From Mimachlamys varia (lineage: Eukaryota; Mollusca; Bivalvia; Pectinida; Pectinidae), in the NCBI GenBank assembly GCA_947623455.1, contig OX392540.1, positions 6,341,432-6,405,431 of the forward strand: a DNA stretch of 64,000 nt, given 5' to 3'. Below the pieces are notes generated by a model that did not search any database, was not told the origin of the DNA, and was given only the letters and a program-made list of their open reading frames with translations. A program made the position numbers and the translations under genes. Each line of letters opens with the position of its first letter. Position 1 is the first letter of the stretch. Of this stretch, positions 1 to 14,200 are shown piece by piece.

Positions 1-3000
1 TCAGACACACTATAGCCTCTGTCAGTGTGATGGCACTGTAACAAGGGTTACAGATATAACAAGTGACTACTATAGAACATCAGACACACTATAGCCTGTC
101 AGTGTGATGGTACTGTAACAAGGGTTACAGATATAACAAGTGACTACTATAGAACATCAGACACACTATAGCCTCTGTCAGTGTGATGGCCCTGTAACAA
201 GGGTTACAGATATAACAAGTGACTACTATAGAACATCAGACACACTATAGCCTCTGTCAGTGTGATGGCACTGTAACAAGGGTTACAGATATAACAAGTG
301 ACTACTATAGAACATCAGACACACTATAGCCTCTGTCAGTGTGATGGTACTGTAACAAGGGTTACAGATATAACAAGTGACTACTATAGAACATCAGACA
401 CACTATAGCCTCTGTCAGTGTGATGACACTGTAACAAGGGTTACAGATATAACAAGTGACTACTATAGAACATCAGACACACTATAGCCTCTGTCAATGT
501 GATGGCACTGTAACAAGGGTTACAGATATAACAAGTGACTACTATAGAACATCAGACACACTATAGCCTCTGTCAGTGTGATGGCACTGTAACAAGGGTT
601 ACAGATATAACAAGTGACTACTATAGAACATCAGACACACTATAGCCTCTGTCAGTGTGATGGCACTGTAACAAGGGTTACAGATATAACAAGTGACTAC
701 TATACAACATCAGACACACTATAGCCTCTGTCAGTGTGATGGCACTGTAACAAGGGTTACAGATATAACAAGTGACTACTATAGAACATCAGACACACTA
801 TAGCCTCTGTCAGTGTGATGGCACTGTAACAAGGGTTACAGATATAACAAGTGACTACTATAGAACATCAGACACACTATAGCCTCTCTCAGTGTGATGA
901 CACTGTAACAATGGTTACAGATATAACAAGTGACTACTATACAACATCAGACACACTATAGCCTCTGTCAGTGTGATGGCACTGTAACAAGGGTTACAGA
1001 TATAACAAGTGACTACTATACAACATCAGACACACTATAGCCTCTGTCAGTGTGATGACACTGTAACAAGGGTTACAGATATAACAGGTGACAGTAGAAC
1101 GTCAGACACACTATAGCCTCTGTCAGTGTGATGGCACTGTAACAAGGGTTACAGATATAACAAGTGACTACTATACAACATCAGACACACTATAGCCTCT
1201 GTCAGTGTGATGGCACTGTAACAAGGGTTACAGATATAACAAGTGACTACTATAGAACATCAGACACACTATAGCCTCTGTCAGTGTGATGGCACTGTAA
1301 CAAGGAATACAGATATAACAAGTGACTACTATAGAACATCAGACACACTATAGCCTCTGTCAGTGTGATGACACTGTAACAAGGGTTACAGATATAACAA
1401 GTGACTACTATAGAACATCAGACACACTATAGCCTCTGTCAGTGTGATGGCACTGTAACATGGGTTACAGATATAACAAGTGACTACTATAGAACATCAG
1501 ACACACTATAGCCTCTGTCAGTGTGATGGCACTGTAACAAGGGTTACAGATATAACAAGTGACTACTATAGAACATCAGACACACTATAGCCTCTGTCAG
1601 TGTGATGGCACTGTAACAAGGGTTACAGATATAACAAGTGACTACTTTAGAACATCAGACACACTATAGCCTCTGTCAGTGTGATGGCACTGTAACAAGG
1701 GTTACAGATATAACAAGTGACTACTATAGAACATCAGACACACTATAGCCTCTGTCAGTGTGATGGCCCTGTAACAAGGGTTACAGATATAACAAGTGAC
1801 TACTATAGAACGTCAGACACACTATAGCCTCTGTCAGTGTGATGACACTGTAACAAGGGTTACAGATATAACAAGTGACTACTATAGAACATCAGACACA
1901 CTATAGCCTCTGTCAGTGTGATGGCACTGTAACATGGGTTACAGATATAACAAGTGACTACTATAGAACATCAGACACACTATAGCCTCTGTCAGTGTGA
2001 TGGCACTGTAACAAGGGTTACAGATATAACAAGTGACTACTATAGAACATCAGACACACTATAGCCTCTGTCAATGTGATGGCACTGTAACAAGGTTTAC
2101 AGATATAACAAGTGACTACTATAGAACATCAGACACACTATAGCCTCTGTCAGTGTGATGACACTGTAACAAGGGTTACAGATATAACAAGTGACTACTA
2201 TAGAACATCAGACACACTATAGCCTCTGTCAGTGTGATGGCACTGTAACAAGGGTTACAGATATAACAAGTGACTACTATACAACATCAGACACACTATA
2301 GCCTCTGTCAGTGTGATGGCACTGTAACAAGGGTTACAGATATAACAAGTGACTACTATAGAACATCAGACACACTATAGCCTCTGTCAGTGTGATGGCA
2401 CTGTAACAAGGGTTACAGATATAACAAGTGACTACTATAGAACATCAGACACACTATAGCCTCTGTCAGTGTGATGGCACTGTAACAAGGGTTACAGATA
2501 TAACAAGTGACTACTATAGAACATCAGACACACTATTGCCTCTGTCAGTGTGATGACACTGTAACAAGGGTTACAGATATAACAAGTGACTACTATAGAA
2601 CATCAGACACACTATAGCCTCTGTCAGTGTGATGGCACTGTAACAAGGGTAACAGATATAACAAGTGACTACTATAGAACATCAGACACACTATAGCCTC
2701 TGTCAGTGTGATGACACTGTAACAAGGGTTACAGATATAACAAGTGACTACTATAGAACATCAGACACACTATAGCCTCTGTCAGTGTGATGGCACTGTA
2801 ACAAGGGTTACAGATATAACAAGTGACTACTATAGAACATCAGACACACTATAGCCTCTGTCAGTGTGATGGCCCTGTAACAAGGGTTACAGATATAACA
2901 AGTGACTACTATAGAACATCAGACACACTATAGCCTCTGTCAGTGTGATGGTACTGTAACAAGGGTTACAGATATAACAATTAAGTGACGACTATAGAAC

Positions 3001-4455
3001 ATCAGACACACTATAGCCTCTGTCAGTGTGATGGCACTGTAACAAGGGTTACAGATATAACAAGTGACTACTATAGAACATCAGACACACTATAGCCTCT
3101 GTCAGTGTGATGGCACTGTAACAAGGGTTACAGATATAACAAGTGACTACTATAGAACATCAGACACACTATAGCCTCTGTCAGTGTGATGACACTGTAA
3201 CAAGGGTTACAGATATAACAAGTGACTACTATAGAACGTCAGACACACTATAGCCTCTGTCAGTGTGATGACACTGTAACAAGGGTTACAGATATAACAA
3301 GTGATTACTATAGAACATCAGACACACTATAGCCTCTGTCAATGTCATGGCAATGTAACAAGGGTTACATATATAACAAGTGACGACTATAGAACATCAG
3401 ACACACTATAGCCTCTGTCAGTGTGATGACACTGTAACAAGGGTTACAGATATAACAAGTGACTACTATAGAACATCAGACACACTATAGCCTCTGTCAG
3501 TGTGATGGCACTGTAACAAGGGTTACAGATATAACAAGTGACTACTATCGAACATCAGACACACTATAGCCTCTGCCAGTGTGATGGCACTGTAACAAGG
3601 GTTACAGATATAACAAGTGACTACTATAGAACATCAGACACACTATAGCCTCTGTCAGTGTGATGGCACTGTAACAAGGGTTACAGATATAACAAGTGAC
3701 TACTATAGAACATCAGACACACTATAGCCTCTGTCAGTGTGATGGCACTGTAACAAGGGTTACAGATATAACAAGTGACTACTATAGAACATCAGACACA
3801 CTATAGCCTCTGTCAGTGTGATGGCACTGTAACAAGGGTTACAGATATAACAAGTGACTACTTTAGAACATCAGACACACTATAGCCTCTGTCAGTGTGA
3901 TGGCACTGTAACAAGGGTTACAGATATAACAAGTGACTACTATAGAACATCAGACACACTATAGCCTCTGTCAGTGTGATGACACTGTAACAAGGGTTAC
4001 AGATATAACAAGTGACTACTATAGAACATCAGACACACTATAGCCTCTGTCAGTGTGATGACACTGTAACAAGGGTTACAGATATAACAAGTGATTACTA
4101 TAGAACATCAGACACACTATAGCCTCTGTCAATGTCATGGCACTGTAACAAGGGTTACAGATATAACAAGTGATTACTATAGAACATCAGACACACTATA
4201 GCCTCTGTCAGTGTGATGACACTGTAACAAGGGTTACAGATATAACAAGTGATTACTATAGAACATCAGACACACTATAGCCTCTGTCAATGTCATGGCA
4301 CTGTAACAAGGGTTACAGATATAACAAGTGATTACTATAGAACATCAGACACACTTTAGCCTCTGTCAATGTCATGGCACTGTAACAAGGGTTACAGATA
4401 TAACAAGTGACTACTATACAACATCAGACACACTATAGCCTCTGTCAGTGTTATG
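1..4455. repeat. 79-bp satellite array (about 56 copies, cut by window edge)
   Basis: The unit begins TCAGACACACTATAGCCTCT and recurs every 79 bp from the first base to about 4455. Copies differ by single substitutions (GGCACTG / GACACTG / GGTACTG; TATAGAACA / TATACAACA), with rare indels such as the TTA insertion near 2980. Each unit contains the inverted pair TGTAAC/GTTACA separated by 4 bases. Variants with TCAATGTCATGG and GTGATTAC cluster at the right end, suggesting local higher-order spread. No coding potential is evident. It lies in the last visible intron of the phosphatidylserine synthase gene. Confidence 0.97.
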
Positions 4456-4757
4456 GCTGGTCACAGGTGGGGGACTGCAAAACTGTATAATCCCCTCTGG
4501 TCACAGGTGGGGGACTGCAAAACTATATAATCCCCTTTGGACGCAGGTGGGGGACTGAAAAACTATATAATCCCCTCTGGTCGCAGGTGGGGGACTGAAA
4601 AACTATATAATCCCCTCTGGTCGCAGGTGGGGGACTGCAAAACTAAGTAATCCCCTCTGGTCGCAGGTGGGGGACTGCAAAACTATATAATCCCCTCTGG
4701 TCGCAGGTGGGGGACTGCAAAACTACATGATCCCCTCTGGTCGCAGGTGGGGGACTT
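4456..4757. repeat. 40-bp minisatellite (about 7.5 copies)
   Basis: The unit is GGTCGCAGGTGGGGGACTGC followed by AAAACTATATAATCCCCTCT, repeated from about 4460 and ending in GGGGGACTTAG. It abuts the 79-bp satellite with no unique DNA between. GGGGGA and TCCCC within a unit are partly complementary. Confidence 0.93.
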
Positions 4758-5155
4758 AGAAGACATTATGGTTAAAAATTACAGCTAGTATATTTTCAAA
4801 GACAAGGTTTATCAAATGTCTTCTTTTGAAAAAAATATTACATAACTTTGAGAACCAATCATCAGGAGTTGGGTGAACTTTAAGTTGGGTGAACTGTTAG
4901 TTGGGTGAACATTAAATTTCTCCAATAAGATTATCACACTATAGTGACTGCTATTATGTAATAATACAACATCTTTTATCAGTATATTAACCAATAAGAT
5001 CAGTGTTACACAACATATCTAAACAAGCTGCAATCAGCAACAATCCTTTGGATTACAAACATTCATGTGGAACCTCCTACATTAATTGTCGAATGATAAA
5101 TGAGAGATTGGGTGAAGGAAACAGGTGGGGACAGGTGGGATATGATTATACTTAC
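4758..5155. other. Intron 9 of the PTDSS1-like gene, unique part
   Basis: AT-rich single-copy sequence downstream of the exon 9 donor. It contains a small triplet GTTGGGTGAAC at 4870-4912. I see no further exon of the synthase in this stretch or in the arrays to its left. Confidence 0.6.
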
Positions 5156-5221
5156 CAGAACATCCAACATTGTGTGCCGAGTCGTTTACACTGCCGATCT
5201 GTCACATACAGGTAATACTGT
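5156..5221 (-). CDS. ptdss1: PTDSS1-like exon 9 (last one in window)
   Basis: The acceptor is TTGTGTTACAG|A; the A completes the CGA Arg codon. Encodes [20 protein letters not shown] followed by F and two bases (TG), donor TTCTG|GTAAGTA, phase 2. The human counterpart continues with further membrane helices and a hydrophilic tail, expected beyond position 1. The acceptor and first 16 exon bases are duplicated 35 bp upstream in the gene (5243-5277). Confidence 0.94.
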
Positions 5222-8200
5222 CTGTAACACAACAAAAATGATACAGGTAATACTGTCTGTAACACAACAAACATGATACATGATAACATGTTATCATATT
5301 CAGAAGCCTGATAGACTGTATATGTGGCTGTAGAAAAATAAAAAAGCTTCAAACACCCATATATAAATGGTATATAGTTATATAATCTATAAAGATGCTC
5401 AGAAATAATTGGATTGTCATGTCAAAGTTAATGAGCATACTATAGCTTTCATCTTGTAATTGATGATGTAATGTTGATAAAAAAAAACCTACATATACAA
5501 AATATGCTGATGTCACAATATCTACTAGTGTGTATATCAGAATATAATACAATGCACAAGGAATGTGAATCACTTATCTCATTCAGTCGCCGTCAGAATG
5601 TAACAGATCTAATGTTTCCAGATCAAGGTAATGAGATGTACTTCAATAGTTACCGCTAGTTTGACAATGATACATGTATGAATTTTGATATATAAATATG
5701 TATACCATTTCCCAGATGTTTTTTGGTAGATTTTCTGTAATGATAACATTTTATTTGATATTTTGATAATGGTGTTCCTTTCCTACTTTACTGGTTTGGC
5801 ATAGGTTACTTTCAGTTGTCAAAAACAGACACCTGTATAACTATCTTGAATACTGTAAACGTACTTATTTTAGCGCAGTCAACTTTTAGCGCAAATACAG
5901 AAAATTGTAAAATATGATTTATTAGCGTGGACATGAATTAGCGCAATCAGGAGGTTCAAATCTGAAATAACAGGAAAAATCTCCATCTCTTAAATTTTAC
6001 ACCAACACAACATCGGCTACACTTGTTCTACACGTAAGTCACTAGTGAACTGTTTGCATTGAAATTATAATTACATTTTTAGTCGTTCGCTTGGTGCCGG
6101 CTGCTTTATTTATGCATTTACTTTACCTTTTAAAATAATACCTGGCAATGGCTTCCTATCTGCTGTAAAAATAACCCCATCGGGGCCTTATTAAAATTAC
6201 AGTAAATGCGAAACTCCGGCTTTCTAGCTCTACTTGTTTTCGTATGATCAACAGACCTTACCGCTACAACGAAACATATAGGACTAGTATTTGACCACGC
6301 TTTTATTTTGACCGTGTTGATTAGCGTAATTACTATACAAGCACATAATTAAACCACGGAGAGGGGCTAGGTGCAAGTCTATCAACACTTACCACAAGCG
6401 TATGTCCCGAGGCATGAAGCTTACGACAATAATTGTCACAGGTGTTTATTTCACGGTAGGGTGGTTAGACCCCAGGTAACACCGATTTACAAAAGTAATT
6501 TTGATAATGTCTTAACTTTTCCGGACTCAAAATCGGTTCGGTATTCGGAATTCAGAGGGATCGGTATTAGGAAGGGTTAATATAAAGAAGAAACAATTCC
6601 GTACATATATATTTAGTTCGGCATAATGAGGTGATCGGTATAGGGAAGCTACACTGTATACGTACTTTGTTCAGGTTCAGTTTTAAATGCAATTTTTTAG
6701 CGCTGTACATGAATTAGCGCTGCACAAACAGCGCGAAAACTGCTAAAATGTAAATTACCACTAAAAGAAGTATGTTTACAGTACCACTTGATCCATCAAA
6801 ATATGCCTTTTTCAGCCATTGTCTTGTATTTAAGATCAATTAATCTTCATAATATTATAGTAAAACTTACTATCTCAAAAACTTTAAGTAGTCAATGATT
6901 TATTTGTAAGCTGTTGGAAGATTTATGCTTGATCACCTTGTACTGCTTGGTCAAACTGAAACCTACCGTAAAGTTGGTACAGATCTATAGGTGAAACCTA
7001 CCGTATAGTTGGTACAGATCTATAGGTGAAACCTACCGTATAGTTGGTACAGATCTATAGGTGAAACCTACCGTATAGTTGGTACAGATCTATAGGTGAA
7101 ACCTACCGTATAGTTGGTACAGATCTATAGGAGACACCTACCGTATAGTTGGTACAGATCTATAGGTGAAACCTACCGTATAGTTGGTACAGATCTATAG
7201 GTGAAACCTACCGTATAGTTGGTACAGATCTATAGGTGAAACCTACCGTATAGTTGGTACAGATCTATAGGTGAAACCTACCGTATAGTTGGTACAGATC
7301 TATAGGTGAAACCTACCGTATAGTTGGTACAGATCTATAGGTGAAACCTACCTTATAGTTGGTGCCGACACCAGACAGAAACCTACCGTATAGTTGGTAC
7401 AGATCTATAGGAGACACCTACCGTATAGTTGGTACAGATCTATAGGTGAAACCTACCGTATAGTTGGTACAGATCTATAGGTGAAACCTACCGTATAGTT
7501 GGTACAGATCTATAGGTGAAACCTACCGTATAGTTGGTACAGATCTATAGGTGAAACCTACCGTATAGTTGGTACAGATCTATAGGTGAAACCTACCGTA
7601 TAGTTGGTACAGATCTATAGGTGAAACCTACCGTATAGTTGGTACAGATCTATAGGTGAAACCTACCGTATAGTTGGTACAGATCTATAGGTGAAACCTA
7701 CCGTATAGTTGGTACAGATCTATAGGTGAAACCTACCGTATAGTTGGTACAGATCTATAGGAGACACCTACCGTATAGTTGGTACAGATCTATAGGTGAA
7801 ACCTACCGTATAGTTGGTACAGATCTATAGGTGAAACCTACCTTATAGTTGGTGCCGACACCAGACAGAAACCTACCGTATAGTTGGTACAGATCTATAG
7901 GTGAAACCTACCTTATAGTTGGTGCCGACACCAGACAGAAACCTACCGTATAGTTGGTACAGATCTATAGGTGAAACCTACCGTATAGTTGGTGCCGACA
8001 CCAGACAGATTAGAACCAGTCTCCAAACATTTAGATTGTGGTTTTGTGGAACCTCCATTATATGCTTGAGGAAAAATGTGTTCAGCTCGGACAACTGTGA
8101 AAAGATGAAAACATCATGTAGTCATGTGAAATATGTACCTTAAATGATACCAAACTGCTAGCTGTTTTAAGTACAATATTAATGTATATTTACATTTGCG

Positions 8201-11200
8201 CTGCAACCCACTATATGAACATTACCAGCAAAAATGCCTTTCATAAAAGTATGAAAGCAATGGTTCTCGAGACGAAGCACGTGGTTTCATTATGACGTCA
8301 TAGATCAAGCTTGTTCAATGAGATACAAATGCAGGTAATAAACTATTAATGGGAAAAATATAAATAAAGTTGAGCAATTGTTCTATAGTAAAAATGTAAA
8401 TATATGGATTGAAAGTCATTTTTTTAACTTTCATAGTGCTATGAAAGGTCAGCCGTTACATCCATATTTAGCATGAATTAAGCCCTAGCGGGCTTCATTC
8501 AATATGGATGTAACGTCTGATCTTTCATAGCACTATGAAAGTTAAAAAAATGACTTTCAATCCATATATATTAATTTTCTGGATGTGTCGATCCTGCTGG
8601 GCTTATCATCTGTGTAGCAAAACTTTGATACAATTTATTTCCAAACTCAGAAATCTTACTGAAGTCTGAAGATAACAGCTTTTTTTTTGCTTCTTTGGGA
8701 CCAAAAAATGTTTAAATGATATATTTTAGTGATTGAAGTCTTTTATGAAGTTTTTCTCAGACTTTTGGATGCTGATATATAATTTAATATCCTTCAATCC
8801 CTGCATTTTTCTATGAATGACGAAGACTAAAAAATCATGAAAACTAAGTGTATGATACATATTGTCAATGTACCTTTTCATGCAAGTTTGAACACTGAAT
8901 GATCCATACTTCACCGTTATACATTTTTCCAATTTCAAAGTATGGTACACCAAATTATTTATGTACATGTCTTTGTCCTACAATGATCTGGAGACACATT
9001 TTTGTCACACGTTTCATACCAAAAATAGTAGCCAATTATAACACTTGTTTCATCCGTGGCTACATCCAGCCGAAATATCCCATTTGTAGCTATACAATAC
9101 AAACCAACATGGCGGCAGCATCGCCCGACAAGAAAATCTGTGTGTGGTGTTTAAACAACATAAGGGACAACAAGTCCCACCAGACATTGGCATCGGCGTC
9201 GTGCCTACAGAAATATCCCAAGGTAAACTGATCTAACTGGGTGTCACGACAAACGACCATTCTGCTATTCGGGAGAATGAGATTTTCCGTCTGTTCTAGC
9301 CCACGGGACACACGTGTTACAGCAGCTACACATTGGTTTCCAATGATGTCGTCTCCTTGATGTTCATACTTACTTGCCAGACGATGATGAGGAGACACAC
9401 CTCTGCTACACGTCGGTATGATGACATCGGGTCCAGCCATTTCACATCTGCCCAGCTTTATAAAGTAGAACCAAATTGAATCAAACCATATTTAATATTC
9501 CTGTGAACTTCAGACTTGAGTCACTACGGATGGCTGTGATCTCTCTGCAATATGTACCTTCTTTTCAAAAGAGCTAAAAAATTCCATATACCGCAGAACC
9601 TTGTTCTCTCAAATTAAAGTTGACGTGACCACGGGAAAATATGGAGTTAACGAAGCATTCGAGTTACATGAGTTTGAATACTAGTGTAAAGCTTGGCAGG
9701 GACTCACAAAATACTTCCCATTAAAGGCCCAATATACTTAACTTTTGGTAAAACATGAACCGAAAATCAAGCCAATAACTTAATATATTTATAGATTTAG
9801 TTAAGATTAACTGATATGTATCAGCAATATTCAAGATGAATTCTTACGCAGTTACCGGTACAGTAGCAGTTGAAACTCGGTATTTGTAAACACGCGTCCA
9901 TTTTGAACTGTCTTCTAACTTCGGTTTGTTGTTGAAGTGGGCCCCACCTAAATTGTTTTCAATTATTTGCATTTTTGTGTCAGGAGTTTCTTGTTAGTTA
10001 CCGCTCAGGTTTACTTCGTTTTAGACTTATTTTTGAATGATTATCAACTGGATATTTTTTCAGAATTTTTCAGAATCACAAAAAATTTCCTGAAGTTACG
10101 TATATTGGGCCTTTAAACAGGTGTCCGGATTATACGTCAGCAGTTCTACTGTATCTATCCTCAACCTCCACATTCTTCTTGGTCTTCTAAACAAGGTTCT
10201 AACATCAATAAGCATCCTATACTGTGTGACATCCTATCGTATATAAGAGTTACTGTACTATTAACCAGAAAAGAAAGTTCATATTTTCATTGTACTCCAG
10301 ACAAACGGGAAACATAACGACCAGCTTACCTAACAGGAGTAAACTGAAGCACTATCCTCCTCAGTTTCCCAGTTGTTGTGTGGATATCTCTGTCAAATAA
10401 AGAGAATTAAATGTATGTGACAAATATAGAAATTGTATAATCAGAATCCAGAAAAGGTGATGGAAATCAAATATTTGTATTAAACAAACTTAAAGCTCAT
10501 CAACTGCCTGACATACTTGTCCTACATAAATAGGTCAATAAGGTCAGAGTAACCTACTTTTGATCCACAACAACAGTGTGCGAAAGTACTGATAGACCGA
10601 TAGACCAAGGCTACAGGAAAACTTGTTGGTCTATGCAAAATGCTAGTATGGTAGACCTGATGTCTAAGCAATTTGATTGCTCATGAATGTCGAAAAAGTT
10701 TAAAAACTGTTTGAATAAGTCATATCAATTGCATTTCTCTTGTGTGTTGTTCATTTCATGATTTGTTTGGTTGAATTTTACATTGGAAATCAATTTTTTT
10801 TCAAACATCGGTTAAAGGTGGGGATATCACTCTGTTTTAAGTGGTTCGTTGACACTGATGAAAAAATTCAGTCTACGGAAATTTTGTTGGGTCTATGTAA
10901 TTTGAAATGTCCATAGACCTATTGTCTATAGAACTTGGTGAATTACTTTCGCACACTGCAACACGCCTTTTACATGTTTTTGTAACATCCTAAATAGGTA
11001 AATACTTATGTCCCAGTAACCTACTAACTATCATACAAAACCATGATACAAGATGTACCACAAGTTTATACGTGTATGGTGACCCTATTGAATTTGTTAG
11101 TTGTACGATACACAGACTGATAAACTCCCCTTCAGACATCTCAAGGAGCTTAATATACCGTACATACTAGAAGTACAACTGAAAAATTTAAATTGAAAAC

Positions 11201-14200
11201 TCATTTGTAAGACATCCTGGAGCTTATGCCAAATCCTTCCTACAGCAAAATATGTGAAATGGTAGATGTGGATGAGCCCAAACGTTTTGTGCTTTCTGAT
11301 CGGTAGTTTTTGTTTGAGTTATTCCTGACATTAGATATACTCACTTGATACTTTCCCAGTGGTAATTTCTCATCTCCAGTTTTTTACACAGGTACATGCC
11401 TATCCAGATACCGAGACCATTACACACTAAAACATCCAGCACCCAGGCATCCCACCAACACTCGGCAAAGTTTGGCAACAGGTGACAAAACGCCATCTAC
11501 AAACAACAGGTAATTCCTTATGGATGTCACTTTGATTTCAAACCCCTTTTCAGGTAGTTACGACCCATAATGTAAAATTAAAGATAAAAAATATCTCAAA
11601 AGAGTTCCTTTTTCTGTAAGTTGACTCCAAGGTCAGATTCACAACTACATAAGATACTGATCATACATGTGAAGTAGAGAGGACATCAATTTACTGCAAA
11701 CGTACATGTCAATATCCAGACATACCCGGTACATACAGACGTACATGGCAATATCCAGACATACCTGGTACATACAGACGTACATGGCAATATCCAGACA
11801 TACCCGGTACATACAGACGTACATGGCAATATCCAGACATACCCGGTACATACAGACGTACATGTCAATATCCAGACATACCCGGTACATACAGACGTAC
11901 ATGGCAATATCCAGACATACCTGGTACATACAGACGTACATGTCAATATCCAGACATACCTGGTACATACAGACGTACATGGCAATATCCAGACATACCT
12001 GGTACATACAGACGTACATGTCAATATCCAGACATACCTGGTACATACAGACGTACATGTCAATATCCAGACATACCTGGTACATACAGACGTACATGTC
12101 AATATCCAGACATACCTGGTACATACAGACGTACATGTCAATATCCAGCCATACCTGGTACATACAGACGTACATGGCAATATCCAGACATACCTGGTAC
12201 ATACAGACGTACATGGCAATATCCAGACATACCTGGTACATACAGACGTACATGTCAATATCCAGACATACCTGGTACATACAGACGTACATGGCAATAT
12301 CCAGACATACCTGGTACATACAGACGTACATGGCAATATCCAGACATACCTGGTACATACAGACGTACATGGCAATATCCAGACATACCTGGTACATACA
12401 GACGTACATGTCAATATCCAGACATACCCGGTACATACAGACGTACATGGCAATATCCAGACATACCCGGTACATACAGACGTACATGTCAATATCCAGA
12501 CATACCCGGTACATACAGACGTACATGGCAATATCCAGACATACCCGGTACATACAGACGTACATGGCAATATCCAGACATACCCGGTACATACAGACGT
12601 ACATGGCAATATCCAGACATACCCGGTACATACAGACGTACATGGCAATATCCAGACATACCCGGTACATACAGACGTACATGGCAATATCCAGACATAC
12701 CCGGTACATACAGACGTACATGGCAATATCCAGACATACCCGGTACATACAGACGTACATGGCAATATCCAGACATACCCGGTACATACCGACGTACATG
12801 GCAATATCCAGACATACCCGGTACATACAGACGTACATGGCAATATCCAGACATACCCGGTACATACAGACGTACATGGCAATATCCAGGCATACCCGGT
12901 ACATACAGAGGTACATGGCAATATCCAGACATACCCGGTACATACAGACGTACATGTCAATATCCAGACATACCCGGTACATACCGACGTACATGGCAAT
13001 ATCCAGACATACCCGGTACATACAGACGTACATGTCAATATCCAGACATACCCGGTACATACAGACGTACATGGCAATATCCAGACATACCTGGTACATA
13101 CAGACGTACATGTCAATATCCAGACATACCTGGTACATACAGACGTACATGTCAATATCCAGACATACCTGGTACATACAGACGTACATGTCAATATCCA
13201 GACATACCTGATACATACAGACATACATGGCAATATCCAGACATACCTGGTACATACAGACATACATGGCAATATCCAGACATACCTGGTACATACAGAC
13301 ATACATGGCAATATCCAGACATACCTGGTACATACAGACATACATGGCAATATCCAGACATACCTGGTACATACAGACGTACATGTCAATATCCAGACAT
13401 ACCTGGTACATACAGACGTACATGGCAATATCCAGACATACCTGGTACATACAGACATACATGGCAATATCCAGACATACCTGGTACATACAGACGTACA
13501 TGTCAATATCCAGCCATACCTGGTACATACAGACGTACATGTCAATATCCGGACATACCTGGTACATACAGACATACATGGCAATATCCAGACATACCTG
13601 GTACATACAGACGTACATGTCAATATCCAGACATACCTGGTACATACAGACATACATGGCAATATCCAGACATACCCGGTACATACAGACGTACATGTCA
13701 ATATCCAGACATACCTGGTACATACAGACATACATGGCAATATCCAGACATACCCGGTACATACAGACGTACATGTCAATATCCAGACATACCTGGTACA
13801 TACAGACGTACATGTCAATATCCAGACATACCTGGTACATACAGACATACATGTCAATATCCAGACATACCTGGTACATACAGACGTACATGTCAATATC
13901 CAGACATACCTGGTACATACAGACGTACATGTCAATATCCAGACATACCCGGTACATACAGACGTACATGTCAATATCCAGACATACCTGGTACATACAG
14001 ACATACATGTCAATATCCAGACATACCTGGTACATACAGATTTGTATAAAGTATTCATAAAAGCTGATGTTATATTGAAAAAACTAGAATTGTCATTCTA
14101 GGATAACTGATGATGCATTAATTACATTAGACTTACTGACTGACTTACTTACTGACTGACTTATATCATGATCAGTTACTGACTTACATCAGTTACTGAT

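Noticed and set aside
9090..9440. 116-codon minus-strand frame starting MAGPDV
   Set aside because: It overlaps synthase exon 7 in a different phase; the frame giving WLDP...IIVWQ matches the family and the splice phases.
11645..14060. Open frames of 277 to ~800 codons on both strands ([13 protein letters not shown], CTRYVWILT-, [17 protein letters not shown] repeats)
   Set aside because: The 39-bp period is a multiple of 3, so several frames stay open at once. No frame is favoured and the array lies in an intron of the synthase.
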